Assembly (NCBI GenBank): GCA_017624235.1
Contig: JAGANL010000050.1
Span: forward strand, 28,027-92,026
DNA: 64,000 nt
Direction: 5' to 3'
Origin: Lachnospiraceae bacterium
Lineage (GTDB): Bacteria > Bacillota > Clostridia > Lachnospirales > Lachnospiraceae
Shown here: in pieces, positions 38,828 to 48,945 of the stretch
Position numbering within the stretch: the stretch's first letter is position 1
How the letters are laid out: each line of letters opens with the position of its first letter
The notes under the pieces: generated by a model
Told to the model about the DNA's origin: nothing
Seen by the model: the letters and a program-made list of their open reading frames with translations, nothing else
Databases searched by the model: none
Program-made: the position numbers and the translations under genes

Positions 38828-38898
38828 GGTATAACCTCCTTTTCTTCCTCGGATGAATCCGCCCCTTCTGCAAAGCCGGATTCCCCTCTGCCACTCCA

Positions 38899-40650
38899 TC
38901 AGTCTCTGACCTTGATATGCACTTCTCTAAGCTGCTGCTCCGTCACATCGTTCGGTGCCCCACACATCAGATCCTGTGCGGAACCGCTCATCGGAAAGGC
39001 AATGACCTCGCGAATATTCTCTTCATTGCGAAGCAGCATGAGCATACGGTCTACGCCCGGTGCCATGCCTGCATGTGGCGGTGCTCCGAACTGGAATGCC
39101 TCGTAGAGTGCTCCGAACTTGCTCTTTAAGGTGGCTTCGTCATAGCCTGCAATTTCAAAGGCCTTTACCATAATCTGCATATCGTGGTTTCTGACTGCAC
39201 CGGAGGACAGCTCCACACCGTTGCAGACAATATCATACTGGTAAGCCAGAATATCCAGCGGATCCTTTTCCATCAGCGCTTCCAGTCCGCCCTGCGGCAT
39301 GGAGAAAGGATTATGTGTAAAACCGATCTGCTTTGTCTCCGGGTCCCGTTCAAACATCGGAAAATCATTGACATAACAGAAGCGGTAAGCGTTCTTCTCA
39401 TACAGATCCAGACGTTTTCCAAGCTCATTCCGAAGCTGTCCTGCGTAATAGTTCGCACGTTCCTCTTTATCTGCAATAAAGAAGATCGTGTCACCGGACG
39501 TAAGTCCTGCCAGCTCACGCAGCTCTCCCTTCTGCTCCTCGGGAATAAACTTGTCAATCGGCCCCTTGTAGCTTAAATCCTCTGCCACCTCAAGATAACC
39601 GAGACCGCCCATGCCAAGCGATTTGGCAAACTCAAGGAGCTTTTCATGGAAGCCTTTTGACATCTCCGCATGTACCTTAATCGCACGTACCGTCCGGCCA
39701 ATGAACGGCTTAAAGGTACAGGTCTGGAAAAATTCCGTCACATCTATGATACGAAGCGGATTTCTGAGATCCGGCTTATCGGAACCAAACTCTAACATCG
39801 CCTGCTTATAGCTGATGACCGGATAAGGCGCCTGTGTCACTGCATAGCCTTCCGGTGCAAATTTTTCAAAGGTAGCGGAAAGGATTTCCTCTCCGGCACG
39901 GAAAACATCCTCCTGTGTTGCAAAGCTCATTTCAAAATCCAGCTGGTAGAACTCTCCCGGAGAACGGTCTGCCCTTGCATCCTCATCCCGGAAGCAGGGC
40001 GCTATCTGAAAATATTTATCAAATCCCGACACCATCAAAAGCTGCTTATACTGCTGTGGTGCCTGCGGAAGTGCATAGAATTTTCCTTTATACTTTCTGG
40101 ACGGTACGATATAATCTCTGGCTCCCTCCGGAGAAGAAGCACACAAAATCGGCGTCTGAATCTCCAAAAATCCCATCTCCGTCATCTTCTGACGTAAAAA
40201 GCTGATAACCTGGGAACGGAAAATAATGTTATCCTTCACCTTTGCATTTCTCAAATCCAGATAACGGTATTTTAAACGCACATCCTCTCTGGTTTCCTTC
40301 GAGGTCATGATTTCAAACGGAAGCTGCTTATATACCTTCCCTAAAATGTCAATGCTCTTTGCTTCCAGCTCAATCGTTCCGGTCGGAAGCTTTGGGTTAT
40401 ACGTCTCTTCGTCCCTTTTTTCCACCGGGCCTTCAATCGATACGGAAATTTCTTTGGTAATTCCCTTTAACAATTCCGCATCCCGGATGACAATCTGAAG
40501 GACACCATACATATCACGCAGATCCAGGAAGGACACGCCTCCGTGATCTCTGATGTTTTCAATCCAGCCGGCCACACGGACGGTCTGCCCGATATGAGCT
40601 TCGCTGATTTCCTTAATCGTAATGCTGCGATACTTGTTCTGAGTTGTCAT
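38899..40650 (-). CDS. aspS: Aspartyl-tRNA synthetase, probably non-discriminating
   Basis: 583 residues, bacterial-type AspRS with N-terminal OB fold ([20 protein letters not shown]), class II motif 2 [22 protein letters not shown] domain in the middle, and motif 3 [13 protein letters not shown]. The RDHGG stretch carries His at the position (H31 in Pseudomonas aeruginosa AspRS) associated with non-discriminating enzymes that also charge tRNA-Asn with Asp, whereas discriminating enzymes have Leu there. Its operon with gatCAB fits Asn-tRNA made by transamidation. GAGGAG precedes the ATG at 40650. Controlled by a T-box leader. Confidence 0.95.
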   Translation of the reverse strand: MTTQNKYRSITIKEISEAHIGQTVRVAGWIENIRDHGGVSFLDLRDMYGVLQIVIRDAELLKGITKEISVSIEGPVEKRDEETYNPKLPTGTIELEAKSIDILGKVYKQLPFEIMTSKETREDVRLKYRYLDLRNAKVKDNIIFRSQVISFLRQKMTEMGFLEIQTPILCASSPEGARDYIVPSRKYKGKFYALPQAPQQYKQLLMVSGFDKYFQIAPCFRDEDARADRSPGEFYQLDFEMSFATQEDVFRAGEEILSATFEKFAPEGYAVTQAPYPVISYKQAMLEFGSDKPDLRNPLRIIDVTEFFQTCTFKPFIGRTVRAIKVHAEMSKGFHEKLLEFAKSLGMGGLGYLEVAEDLSYKGPIDKFIPEEQKGELRELAGLTSGDTIFFIADKEERANYYAGQLRNELGKRLDLYEKNAYRFCYVNDFPMFERDPETKQIGFTHNPFSMPQGGLEALMEKDPLDILAYQYDIVCNGVELSSGAVRNHDMQIMVKAFEIAGYDEATLKSKFGALYEAFQFGAPPHAGMAPGVDRMLMLLRNEENIREVIAFPMSGSAQDLMCGAPNDVTEQQLREVHIKVRD

Positions 40651-40754
40651 GGTTTTTTTCTCCTCTTTTTCCGAATGAATTTTATGCTGCACAGGAGCTT
40701 TGCCCTCCGGGACTCTTTTTCACTCTTTCATCACGAAAAAAAGCCCCGGAACAC

Positions 40755-41072
40755 AGTTTCCTGTATTCCGGGACGGGATATTTGAATATGACCCGCGGTA
40801 CCACCCGCATTGGTAAGCCGACGCTTCCATCAAAGCGTTTCATCGCCCTACCCACTCTTACACTTAACGCGTGTGACGTATCGCCCTAGCAGTGTCCTCC
40901 GCCTGTATGCTCTTTCGATTCCGTGTCATACGGCTATTATGTGACTGCTGTTTCAGGTGATCTGCTCCAGAGTGTTCCCTTTATTACTTCCCACGAACAG
41001 CGCTCTCAGTCGGTGACGCCGTATTCCTGTCGCTTTTCATAACAAGAGTCTCTTTCATCGCATTTATCTTTA
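40755..41072 (-). promoter_or_regulatory. T-box riboswitch leader of aspS-gatCAB
   Basis: On the minus strand the T-box antiterminator motif GGGTGGTACCGCGG lies around 40795-40808, followed by the terminator CCCGGAA...TTCCGGGG with a run of eight T (40739-40776). The upstream part forms a long Stem I ending in AATAAAGGGAACACTCTG. The specifier region at 40974-40977 reads GAAC, so either AAC (Asn, with the usual purine after it) or overlapping GAA (Glu) could be the specifier. No Asp codon GAC is seen at that place. The leader responds to uncharged tRNA and fits control by tRNA-Asn. Confidence 0.9.
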
Positions 41073-41078
41073 AAACGT

Positions 41079-41107
41079 ATATTAGCACATGTTTTTTCCC
41101 ATTGCAA
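41079..41107 (-). promoter_or_regulatory. Promoter of the T-box/aspS transcript
   Basis: Minus-strand TTGCAA (41102-41107), 17-base spacer, TAATAT (41079-41084), about 430 bases before aspS. Confidence 0.7.
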
Positions 41108-41162
41108 GAAAAATTTTCAAAATGTGTAATTCTTACTGTTTCTATCGTTTTGTCTATCGTCC

Positions 41163-42377
41163 CTACAGCGCCTTAATCCGATCCACTGCCTCTACTGTAT
41201 TCTCATAGCTTCCGAATGCAGTCAGACGGAAGTAAGTCTCACCGCTCGGTCCGAAGCCTGAACCCGGTGTACCTACGACGTTGGCCTTTTCCAGCAGATA
41301 ATCGAAAAACTCCCAGCTGGTCATGCCGTTCGGTGCCTTTAACCAGATGTACGGCGCATTCACACCGCCGGATACGGTATAGCCCGCACTCTTTAAGCCC
41401 TCCAGAATGTATTTGGCATTGTTCATATAGTAAGCTACCTGTTCCTTTAACTGAGCTTTTCCTGCCTCAGAATAAACCGCCTCGCCTGCACGCTGTACGA
41501 TGTACGGTGCGCCATTGTACTTTGTGCCATGGCGTCTTGCCCAGAGAGAATGCAGCATCACATCACCACATTTCAGATCCTTCGGAATAACAGTATAGCC
41601 TAAGCGTACACCGGTAAAGCCTGCGTTTTTCGAGAAGGAATGCAGCTCGATGGCACAGGTTCTGGCTCCCTCGCACTCATAGATGGAGTGTGGTACATCC
41701 TCTTCGGAAATATAGGCTTCATATGCAGCATCATAAATGATGACAGCCCCTACCTTATTCGCATAATCTACCCACTCCTGAAGCTGAGCCTTGTTAATCG
41801 TCGACCCCGTCGGATTATTCGGGAAGCACAGATAGATCATATCCGGTGTCTCCTTCGGAAGCTGCGGTGCAAAGTTATTGTCTGCGGTGCACGGCATGTA
41901 GATTACATCGCTCCAGGTCTCCTTTGCCGGATCATATACACCGGTTCTGCCTGCCATAACGTTCGTATCCACATAAACCGGATAGACCGGGTCACAAACT
42001 GCAATTTTATTATCCACACTGAAGATTTCCTGAATATTGCCGGAATCGCATTTTGCTCCGTCCGACACAAAAATTTCGTCCGGACTGATATCACAGCCTC
42101 TGGCCTTATAATCATTTTCTGCAATGGCATTTCTTAAAAATTCATAGCCCAGATCCGGTGCATAGCCACGAAACGTCTCAGCCTTTCCCATCTCATCCAC
42201 TGCTCCGTGCAAAGCGTCAATGATAGCCGGTGCAAGCGGCTGTGTGACATCCCCGATTCCAAGACGGATAAGCTTCTTATCCGGATTTGCTGCTGCATAT
42301 GCGTTTACCTTTTTGCCAATCGTCGAAAAAAGATAACTGCCGGGTAACTTTAAATAATTGTCATTGATCTTAAACAT
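41163..42377 (-). CDS. dapL: LL-diaminopimelate aminotransferase
   Basis: 404 residues. Family features: [65 protein letters not shown] and the PLP lysine in [17 protein letters not shown]. Converts tetrahydrodipicolinate directly to LL-diaminopimelate for lysine and peptidoglycan. AAGGAG is 7 bases before the ATG at 42377. Follows dapF, next enzyme of the same pathway, in the same transcript (48-base gap). Confidence 0.96.
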   Translation of the reverse strand: MFKINDNYLKLPGSYLFSTIGKKVNAYAAANPDKKLIRLGIGDVTQPLAPAIIDALHGAVDEMGKAETFRGYAPDLGYEFLRNAIAENDYKARGCDISPDEIFVSDGAKCDSGNIQEIFSVDNKIAVCDPVYPVYVDTNVMAGRTGVYDPAKETWSDVIYMPCTADNNFAPQLPKETPDMIYLCFPNNPTGSTINKAQLQEWVDYANKVGAVIIYDAAYEAYISEEDVPHSIYECEGARTCAIELHSFSKNAGFTGVRLGYTVIPKDLKCGDVMLHSLWARRHGTKYNGAPYIVQRAGEAVYSEAGKAQLKEQVAYYMNNAKYILEGLKSAGYTVSGGVNAPYIWLKAPNGMTSWEFFDYLLEKANVVGTPGSGFGPSGETYFRLTAFGSYENTVEAVDRIKAL

Positions 42378-42425
42378 CTTTGTTCTCCTTTTGTCCAATA
42401 CGTTGAAAACATCTGCTTTCACATA

Positions 42426-43280
42426 TTAACACACTATAGCATTAACGTCAATTTCCCCTTCAAAAACGGTTGTTGCAGGCCCGGTCATATAGATCAGATT
42501 TTCCTTCTTATTCCAGTCGACCAAAATCTCGCCTCCAAGTACCTTCACCGCCACCTTATGATTGGTCAGGCCATTCAAGACACAGGCTGCCACCGTCGCA
42601 CAGCAGCCGGTTCCACAGGCCAGCGTTTCTCCGGTTCCCCGCTCCCAAACGCGCATTTCCACATGATTACGGTCAATGACCCTGACAAATTCGGTATTGA
42701 TCCGCTTCGGAAAACGCTCATGATTTTCAAAATACGGTCCCACCTTCTCAATTTCCAGACCGGCCACATCATCCAGAAAGACAACCGCATGGGGATTGCC
42801 CATCGACACGCAGGTCATATGATATTCCTTTCCGGCCACTTCAATCGGTTCATCCATCACGATCTCATGCTCCGATACCACGGGGATATTTTCCGGTATA
42901 AACTCCGGCTCTCCCATATTGACGGTCACCATCGTGACCTCACCGTCATCCACGGTCATATCCAGATACTTGACCTTTCCGGCGCTTACGATACTGATCG
43001 TAATTTTATCCGTCAGTCTGTGGTCATAAACATATTTTCCGACACAACGGATACCGTTACCGCACATCTCCGCCCGGCTTCCATCCGCATTATACATCTC
43101 CATCTCAAAATCTGCCACATCAGAAGGATTGATAAAAATCACACCGTCACCGCCGATGCCAAAATGTCTGTCACTTAAGAAGCGCACCAGCTGTGGCTTT
43201 TTCTCCTGGGAAATCTTCTCTTCTGCTCCGTTTATATAAATATAATCGTTACCGCATCCGTGCATCTTTGTAAACTTCAT
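42426..43280 (-). CDS. dapF: Diaminopimelate epimerase
   Basis: 284 residues. KFTKMHGCGNDYIYING, AEMCGNGIRCVGKYVYD (first active-site Cys), ERGTGETLACGTGCCATVA (second active-site Cys). Interconverts LL- and meso-diaminopimelate by a two-thiol mechanism. AGGAGGG 6 bases before the ATG. First gene of a dapF-dapL unit. Confidence 0.97.
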   Translation of the reverse strand: MKFTKMHGCGNDYIYINGAEEKISQEKKPQLVRFLSDRHFGIGGDGVIFINPSDVADFEMEMYNADGSRAEMCGNGIRCVGKYVYDHRLTDKITISIVSAGKVKYLDMTVDDGEVTMVTVNMGEPEFIPENIPVVSEHEIVMDEPIEVAGKEYHMTCVSMGNPHAVVFLDDVAGLEIEKVGPYFENHERFPKRINTEFVRVIDRNHVEMRVWERGTGETLACGTGCCATVAACVLNGLTNHKVAVKVLGGEILVDWNKKENLIYMTGPATTVFEGEIDVNAIVC

Positions 43281-43369
43281 AATCGTCCCTCCTGTGTTTT
43301 CTAGGTACTTTGTTATCTATAGTATATACCGCATTATTTATTATATATTGTGATAAAATGCGATTTATA

Positions 43370-43398
43370 TTGCAAATACTGCTATCCTGAGATACTAT
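43370..43398 (+). promoter_or_regulatory. Promoter for the AraC-type gene at 43436
   Basis: TTGCAA (43370-43375), 17-base spacer, TACTAT (43393-43398). The AT-rich segment 43300-43370 beside it presumably holds the divergent dapF promoter (TATACT visible), without a clear -35. Confidence 0.6.
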
Positions 43399-43435
43399 TA
43401 GCTTATCACACATGTTTTCTAAAGGAGGCCAACGT

Positions 43436-44317
43436 ATGTTTACGGAATCGATCTCTTCTGCAAAAGACATATCCCATGAAACAGATTATGAAAAAAAAGG
43501 GTATCTGAACGATGATTTTCGTGTCTTTCATTTAAAGGACAGCGAAAAAAAAGAATATAGCTTTCACTATCATGATTTTGCCAAGATTCTGGTGCTATTA
43601 TCCGGGGATGTCAGCTATACGATCGAGGGGCGCACCTACCCGCTCTCTCCCTATGATATTGTACTGGTGGATGCCGGACAGATCCATCGTCCCATCGTCC
43701 ATTCGGACAGCCCCTATGAACGCATCATCCTTTATGTCTCTCCTGCCTATCTGGACTCTCTCAAACAGAAGAGCTGTGATCTGAGCCTCTGCTTTTTGAA
43801 GGCTCGTCAGGAGCATACAAACGTCCTGCGCATTGCTTCCTTTGAGCGGAGTCTCCTGTACGACTGCTGCCGCAGACTTTCCGCTTCTTTAAAGGATACC
43901 GACTATGCACACTCGCTTCTGCATTCCCTGCTGTTTCTGGAATTTCTGATTCAGTTGAACCGTGCGGTTATCCACAACCAGATCAAGTATCTGGAAATGA
44001 ACTCCTCCAATGCAAAAATACTCGCCATTCTGGATTTTATCAGTGCCCATCTGACCGAGGAGCTCACGCCGGATACGATTGCAAATACCTTTTATCTGAG
44101 CAAATACTATTTAATGCACCTTTTTAAGGCGGAAACCGGTTATACCCTGAACAGCTATATCACCAACAAAAGGCTCCTGTTGGCGAGAGAGCTGTTGCAA
44201 AAAGGCATTCCGGCTACACAGGTATGCTACGACTGCGGCTTTAAAAATTATTCTACCTTTTCACGTGCCTACAAAAAATGCTTTCAGGATATCCCCAGAA
44301 ATCTGATGCGTCCCTAA
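43436..44317 (+). CDS. AraC-family regulator with cupin sensor domain
   Basis: 293 residues. Cupin-type N-terminus with YSFHYHDFAKILVLLSGDVS and IVLVDAGQIHRPI; C-terminal double helix-turn-helix LTPDTIANTFYLSKYYLMHLF and IPATQVCYDCGFKNYSTFSR. AAGGAGG 7 bases before the ATG at 43436. Divergent from dapF-dapL, but AraC proteins of this type mostly sense sugars, so a link to lysine synthesis is uncertain. Its last 4 bases overlap the convergent ANTAR gene. Confidence 0.88.
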   Translation: MFTESISSAKDISHETDYEKKGYLNDDFRVFHLKDSEKKEYSFHYHDFAKILVLLSGDVSYTIEGRTYPLSPYDIVLVDAGQIHRPIVHSDSPYERIILYVSPAYLDSLKQKSCDLSLCFLKARQEHTNVLRIASFERSLLYDCCRRLSASLKDTDYAHSLLHSLLFLEFLIQLNRAVIHNQIKYLEMNSSNAKILAILDFISAHLTEELTPDTIANTFYLSKYYLMHLFKAETGYTLNSYITNKRLLLARELLQKGIPATQVCYDCGFKNYSTFSRAYKKCFQDIPRNLMRP

Positions 44318-44865
44318 CATACATTCATCATGGACAATACCATTTGGGCCGTCTCCACCATATTCGTACTGCTGTCCATACTGCATTTTTGTATGTATCT
44401 GTGAGCCTCTTCCTCTGTCATGTGGTTTCGCTCCATTAAAAGGTGTTTTGCCTCCTGAATCATGGCGACCTCTTCCGGCTTTCTTTCCCTTGGCTGTGCC
44501 CGCCGCAGCCTTTTGCGCCGTTCCATGGTCTCAACCATCATATTCACCGTATTGACCAGTTCATGTACCTTAAGCGGCATCGCAAGACTGACAATATTAC
44601 TGCCCTCGATTTCACTCAATATGCGTCCCGATGCCATAAGAAGCATCTCAAATCCTTCCGGCAGATATTCCCTTAATTCAGAATAGACCATATCCATCAG
44701 CTTATAGCTGCACAGCATGATTCCTCCTCCCAGTTCATCTGCTGCCGCTGCTGCTGCCGCTCCTGTCGTACAGATTGCTGAAACGGTAAAGCCACTTCGC
44801 ACCAATATGTTTTTTATACTTTTTGCATCCTCTTGTTTTGGAAAAGCTACTATAATTCCTGTCAT
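44314..44865 (-). CDS. ANTAR-domain response-regulator-like protein
   Basis: 183 residues. N-terminal receiver-like domain (IIVAFPKQEDAKSIKNILV...) that lacks the usual phospho-Asp context (CSYKLMDMV), followed by a C-terminal ANTAR helix set: RKPEEVAMIQEAKHLLMERN, MTEEEAHRYIQKCSMD and NMVETAQMVLSM. ANTAR proteins bind paired RNA hairpins and prevent termination in leaders of nitrogen genes. It follows glnA (73-base gap) in the same direction. ATG 44865 has GGTGAG upstream. It is a good candidate to act on the terminator in the glnA leader. Confidence 0.85.
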   Translation of the reverse strand: MTGIIVAFPKQEDAKSIKNILVRSGFTVSAICTTGAAAAAAADELGGGIMLCSYKLMDMVYSELREYLPEGFEMLLMASGRILSEIEGSNIVSLAMPLKVHELVNTVNMMVETMERRKRLRRAQPRERKPEEVAMIQEAKHLLMERNHMTEEEAHRYIQKCSMDSSTNMVETAQMVLSMMNVC

Positions 44866-44938
44866 GCGTCTCACCGTCCCGTAGCCTGATTGAATCCTGT
44901 CACCGGCCCTTTTGCACTGCTATATGCACATAAAGCTT

Positions 44939-46270
44939 TTATACACGATACAGATATTTCTCGATTTCCCACTCACTCACCTGTGCACGGTACTCCTGCC
45001 ACTCATGCTTCTTCACCTCAATGTATTTCTCGGAAACATGTCTGCCCAGTACATCCTTTACCAATTCATCCTTTTCCAGAGCGTCAATTGCCTCAATCAG
45101 CGTTCCCGGCAATGCCGTAATGGATGCCTGGCTTTTCTCTTCCTCGGACATCTCAAAAATATTTTGATTGACCTCAGCCGGAGGCTCAATCTGATTGCGG
45201 ATACCGTCCAGACCTGCCTTTAAGCAGACTGCCAGCGCAAGATACGGATTGGCAGAGGAATCCGGACTTCTCAATTCAATTCTGGTTCCTTCCCCTCTGA
45301 CTGCCGGCACACGGATCAGCGGACTTCGGTTGATCGTACTCCATGCAATATGTACAGGCGCCTCAAAGCCCGGCACCAGACGCTTATAGGAATTGACGAC
45401 CGGATTTAAAATGGCAGTCATACCCTGCATATGCTTAATGAGTCCTCCGATAAACCAATAAGCCTCCTTACTCAGTCCGAGTACATCCTGACTGTCATTG
45501 AAGATATTTTTTCCGTTTTTGGAAAGAGACATATTGATGTGCATACCGGAACCATTCACTCCAACCTTCGGCTTCGGCATAAAGGTTGCATGCAGGCCAT
45601 GACGCTTTGCAATCGTCTTGACTGCCAGCTTGAAGGTCATGATATTATCGGCTGTCCTAAGTGCCTCATCATATTTAAAATCAATCTCATGCTGTGCCGG
45701 TGCCGACTCATGGTGGGAAGCCTCAATCACAAACCCCATCTCCTCCAGAGTCAGTACGATGTCACGTCTCGCATTCTCTCCAAAATCAATCGGGCCCAGA
45801 TCAAAATAGCCTGCCTGCTCATTGGTCACGGTCGTCGGCAGTCCGTTCTCATCCGTCTGGAACAGGAAAAATTCACACTCCGGCCCCACGTCAAAGCTGT
45901 AGCCCATCTGTTCCGCTTCCTCCAATGCCTGCTTTAATACATAACGCGGATCTCCCTCAAACGGAGTTCCGTCCACCCGGTACACATCGCAGAACATTCT
46001 GGCCACCTTTCCCTGCTGCGGCCTCCACGGAAAGATTTCAAACGTATTGATGTCCGGATACAGACACATATCCGATTCTTCAATCCTGGCAAAGCCTTTG
46101 ATCGAAGATCCGTCAAACATACACTCATTATTCAACGCCTTCTCCAGCTGACTGGATGTGATGGCCACATTCTTCAGATTTCCCAGAATATCCGTGAACT
46201 GAAGCCGGATAAATTCCACATCCTCTTCCCTCACCAGATTCATGATATCCTTCTTTGTATAATTTTTCAT
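44939..46270 (-). CDS. glnA: Glutamine synthetase, type I (GSI-alpha-like)
   Basis: 443 residues, the Bacillus-like size. [36 protein letters not shown], the [17 protein letters not shown] segment, [15 protein letters not shown] and NRSPLIRVP are typical; the adenylylation loop tyrosine of GSI-beta is not present. Makes glutamine from glutamate and ammonia with ATP. GGAGG is 4 bases before the ATG. The leader carries a terminator (46327) close to the promoter, and the next gene is an ANTAR regulator. Confidence 0.96.
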   Translation of the reverse strand: MKNYTKKDIMNLVREEDVEFIRLQFTDILGNLKNVAITSSQLEKALNNECMFDGSSIKGFARIEESDMCLYPDINTFEIFPWRPQQGKVARMFCDVYRVDGTPFEGDPRYVLKQALEEAEQMGYSFDVGPECEFFLFQTDENGLPTTVTNEQAGYFDLGPIDFGENARRDIVLTLEEMGFVIEASHHESAPAQHEIDFKYDEALRTADNIMTFKLAVKTIAKRHGLHATFMPKPKVGVNGSGMHINMSLSKNGKNIFNDSQDVLGLSKEAYWFIGGLIKHMQGMTAILNPVVNSYKRLVPGFEAPVHIAWSTINRSPLIRVPAVRGEGTRIELRSPDSSANPYLALAVCLKAGLDGIRNQIEPPAEVNQNIFEMSEEEKSQASITALPGTLIEAIDALEKDELVKDVLGRHVSEKYIEVKKHEWQEYRAQVSEWEIEKYLYRV

Positions 46271-46326
46271 TTTTCCTCCATTCCGCTGAATGACAGCTTC
46301 CTTTTACCCCTGTTTATATAAAAAAA

Positions 46327-46355
46327 GCGCTCCTACCCCTTGGGTAAGAACGTCT
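46327..46355 (-). terminator. Terminator in the glnA leader
   Basis: Minus-strand stem GACGTTCTTACCC/GGGGTAGGAGCGC with imperfect pairing and a small loop, followed by seven T, about 57 bases before glnA and only some 10 bases after the predicted transcription start. Candidate attenuator acted on by the ANTAR protein. Confidence 0.6.
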
Positions 46356-46367
46356 TCGTCCGCTATT

Positions 46368-46396
46368 ATCTTAAAACGTGTTTGTGCGTTTGTCAA
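46368..46396 (-). promoter_or_regulatory. glnA promoter
   Basis: Minus-strand TTGACA (46391-46396), 17-base spacer, TAAGAT (46368-46373). Confidence 0.7.
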
Positions 46397-46509
46397 TACA
46401 AAATGTGCAGTGAAACCGTCCCTCCTTCCTGTTCACCACCTAAAATACGAATATCCCCGCCCCACGTTTCATAAAATGTAAAAACGAAAAAGGGAACGGA
46501 GATATTGCC

Positions 46510-46962
46510 ATGCGTTCAAAAACAAAAATTGTTGTCCTGCACTTAAAGGAACTCATCTATACCGGCATCTTTGCAGTCCTGGGCATCCTGTTTGTCGTGC
46601 TGCTCATCATCATGTTCCTGCCCGGAGACAAAAAGGATACCGAAGAAGAAGCCGCTATGGCCAGCGCTTATGTGCCCGGCATTTACACCACCTCTCTGTC
46701 ACTTGGTGACAACACTGTGGACATCGAGGTTGTCGTAGACGAAAATAATATCAATTCCATCCGTCTGGTCAATTTAAGCGAAGCTGTCACCACCATGTAT
46801 CCGCTGATTGAACCGTCCTTTCAGGATTTGATCGGTCAGATACTGGAGAAACAGAGCTTAGAGGATATTTCCTATTCCGATGATAACAAATATACCTCCA
46901 TGGTACTGTTAAATGCCATTGAAACCTCTCTGGACAAAGCTGCCGTCCCGGCCTCTGAATGA
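46510..46962 (+). CDS. Small membrane-anchored protein, unknown
   Basis: 150 residues. N-terminal basic MRSKTKIVVLHLKELIYTG then a single span (IFAVLGILFVVLLIIMFL), and a ~100-residue outer domain with YVPGIYTTSLSLGDNTVDIE and NKYTSMVLLNAIETSLDKA. ACGGAG is 8 bases before the ATG. The strand pattern recalls FMN-binding-type small domains, but no Thr flavinylation motif is seen. Function unknown. Confidence 0.65.
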   Translation: MRSKTKIVVLHLKELIYTGIFAVLGILFVVLLIIMFLPGDKKDTEEEAAMASAYVPGIYTTSLSLGDNTVDIEVVVDENNINSIRLVNLSEAVTTMYPLIEPSFQDLIGQILEKQSLEDISYSDDNKYTSMVLLNAIETSLDKAAVPASE

Positions 46963-47005
46963 TTCGATGAAACCATACTCTACCGCATGTCGCCATGGCC
47001 AGTGC

Positions 47006-48919
47006 CTATAATCTGTCTATTTCAGCCATCCACAGTGCAGCGCTGGCATCTGACGGCATTCTTAAGTCTCCTCTCGGAGATACCGCAACGCTTCCCACCT
47101 TCGGCCCGTCTGGCAGACAGGAGCGCTTAAACTGCTGTGCAAAGAAACGTCTGTAGAACACCCTGATCCACTTACGGATCGTTTCTTCATCATACTGTCC
47201 TGCAAAGGCTTCTTTGGCAATACGGAATACCTTAGACGGTTCAAAACCGCAGCGCAGCATATAGTAAAGGAAAAAGTCATGCAGCTCATACGGGCCCACC
47301 AGATCCTCCGTCTTCTGGGAAATCACCCCGTCTACCGGAGGCAGCAGCTCCGGGCTCACCGGAGTATCCAGCACATCCAAAAGCACACTCTTTAATTCCT
47401 CGCTTCCACAAGTATCCGCATAATACCGAACCAGATGGCGCACCAGTGTTTTCGGCACACCTACATTCACTCCATACATGGACATGTGGTCACCGTTATA
47501 GGTTGCCCAACCGAGCGCCAGCTCCGACATATCTCCCGTTCCGATGACAAGTCCCGCCTCTTTGTTCGCAATGTCCATGATGACCTGTGTCCGCTCTCTT
47601 GCCTGTCCGTTCTCATAAGTCACATCATGGTTTTCCATATCCTGTCCAATATCCTGAAAATGTCTCGTCACGGATTCCTTAATATCCACTTCCATCAGAG
47701 TCATACCAAGCGTTTCTGCCAGCTTGCACGCATTGGCATATGTCCTGCCTGTCGTACCAAAGCAGGGCATCGTCACTGACAGGATATCCTTCCTGTCCTT
47801 GCCGATCAGGTCAAACGCTTTTGCCGTCACCAGAAGAGCCAGTGTCGAATCCAGTCCACCGGAAATACCGATGACCGCCGTCCTGCTGCCGGTATGCTCA
47901 TAACGCTTTTTCAGTCCGTATGCCTGAATGGAAAGTATCTCCTCACAGCGCCTGTTCCGTTCTGTCAGGTCAGACGGTACAAACGGCATCGGATTGAAGG
48001 TACGTTCCAGTCTGGTTTCCTCCTGTTGAAGTTCAAATGGAATCACCAGATAAAAATCCTCATCCCCCGGCTGGCAGAAGGTCGTCATACGCCTTCTCTC
48101 CATCTGCAGCCTGTGGACATCAATATCCGCATAGACCGTATCACTCACAAAACGCTTTGCTTCCTTTAGGATCGTACCGTTTTCCGCAATGATATTGTGG
48201 GCTCCAAACACCAGATCCTGTGAGGATTCTCCTTCTCCGGCACTGGTATAGACATAGGCACATAAAAGTCTTGCGCTTGCTGCAGTCACCAGCATATCAC
48301 GGTACTTGTCCTTGCCAATCGTTTCATTGGATGCCGACAGATTGACGATGACCGTCGCCCCGGCCAGAGCATGCGCGGTACTGGGTGGATTCGGAGTCCA
48401 GAAATCCTCACAAATCTCACAGCCGACCGTCAGTCCCTCCATTCCGTCTGCCTCAAATAAAATATTGGTTCCAAAGGGCACCTCCTCCCCATCGAACCAG
48501 ACCTGCTCCAATTCTCTCTTTCCCGGTGAAAAATATCTTGCTTCATAAAATTCCGCATAATTCGGAATATAGGTTTTGGGAATAAAAGCGAGCACCTCTC
48601 CATCCTGAAGGGCAGCAGCCACATTGTACAGCTTATGGTCTTTTTCAAGCGGAAGGCCGACAAAAACGAGCGCATCATTCCCTTTTGTGCTGTCTGCAAT
48701 GCGCTTTAACTGTTCTTTCGCACCGTGCAGCAAAAGCTCCTGCAAAAATAAGTCATTACACGTATATCCGGTCAGACACAGCTCCGGGAATACGATCAGC
48801 TTTGCACCCTGCTCCAGTGCTTCCTCCATTCGTTCTATAATCTGTCCGGCATTGTACTCCGGGTCTGCCACCCTGATTTTTGGCGTAACCGCAGCCACTT
48901 TTACAAATCCATGTCTCAC
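47006..48919 (-). CDS. nadE: Glutamine-dependent NAD(+) synthetase
   Basis: 637 residues: N-terminal nitrilase-type glutaminase (about 1-270; KLIVFPELCLTGYTCNDLF with Glu, later LTVGCEICEDFW with Cys) fused to the ATP-dependent synthetase domain (GISGGLDSTLALLVTAKA, P-loop, then GTGDMSELALGWATYNGDHM). Amidates deamido-NAD using ammonia from Gln. Start is GTG at 48919, 9 bases after AGGAA; a longer frame upstream overlaps hslO. Follows hslO by 26 bases. Confidence 0.95.
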   Translation of the reverse strand: MRHGFVKVAAVTPKIRVADPEYNAGQIIERMEEALEQGAKLIVFPELCLTGYTCNDLFLQELLLHGAKEQLKRIADSTKGNDALVFVGLPLEKDHKLYNVAAALQDGEVLAFIPKTYIPNYAEFYEARYFSPGKRELEQVWFDGEEVPFGTNILFEADGMEGLTVGCEICEDFWTPNPPSTAHALAGATVIVNLSASNETIGKDKYRDMLVTAASARLLCAYVYTSAGEGESSQDLVFGAHNIIAENGTILKEAKRFVSDTVYADIDVHRLQMERRRMTTFCQPGDEDFYLVIPFELQQEETRLERTFNPMPFVPSDLTERNRRCEEILSIQAYGLKKRYEHTGSRTAVIGISGGLDSTLALLVTAKAFDLIGKDRKDILSVTMPCFGTTGRTYANACKLAETLGMTLMEVDIKESVTRHFQDIGQDMENHDVTYENGQARERTQVIMDIANKEAGLVIGTGDMSELALGWATYNGDHMSMYGVNVGVPKTLVRHLVRYYADTCGSEELKSVLLDVLDTPVSPELLPPVDGVISQKTEDLVGPYELHDFFLYYMLRCGFEPSKVFRIAKEAFAGQYDEETIRKWIRVFYRRFFAQQFKRSCLPDGPKVGSVAVSPRGDLRMPSDASAALWMAEIDRL

Positions 48920-48945
48920 TTTTCCACGTTCCTTTCCGCTCTGCC

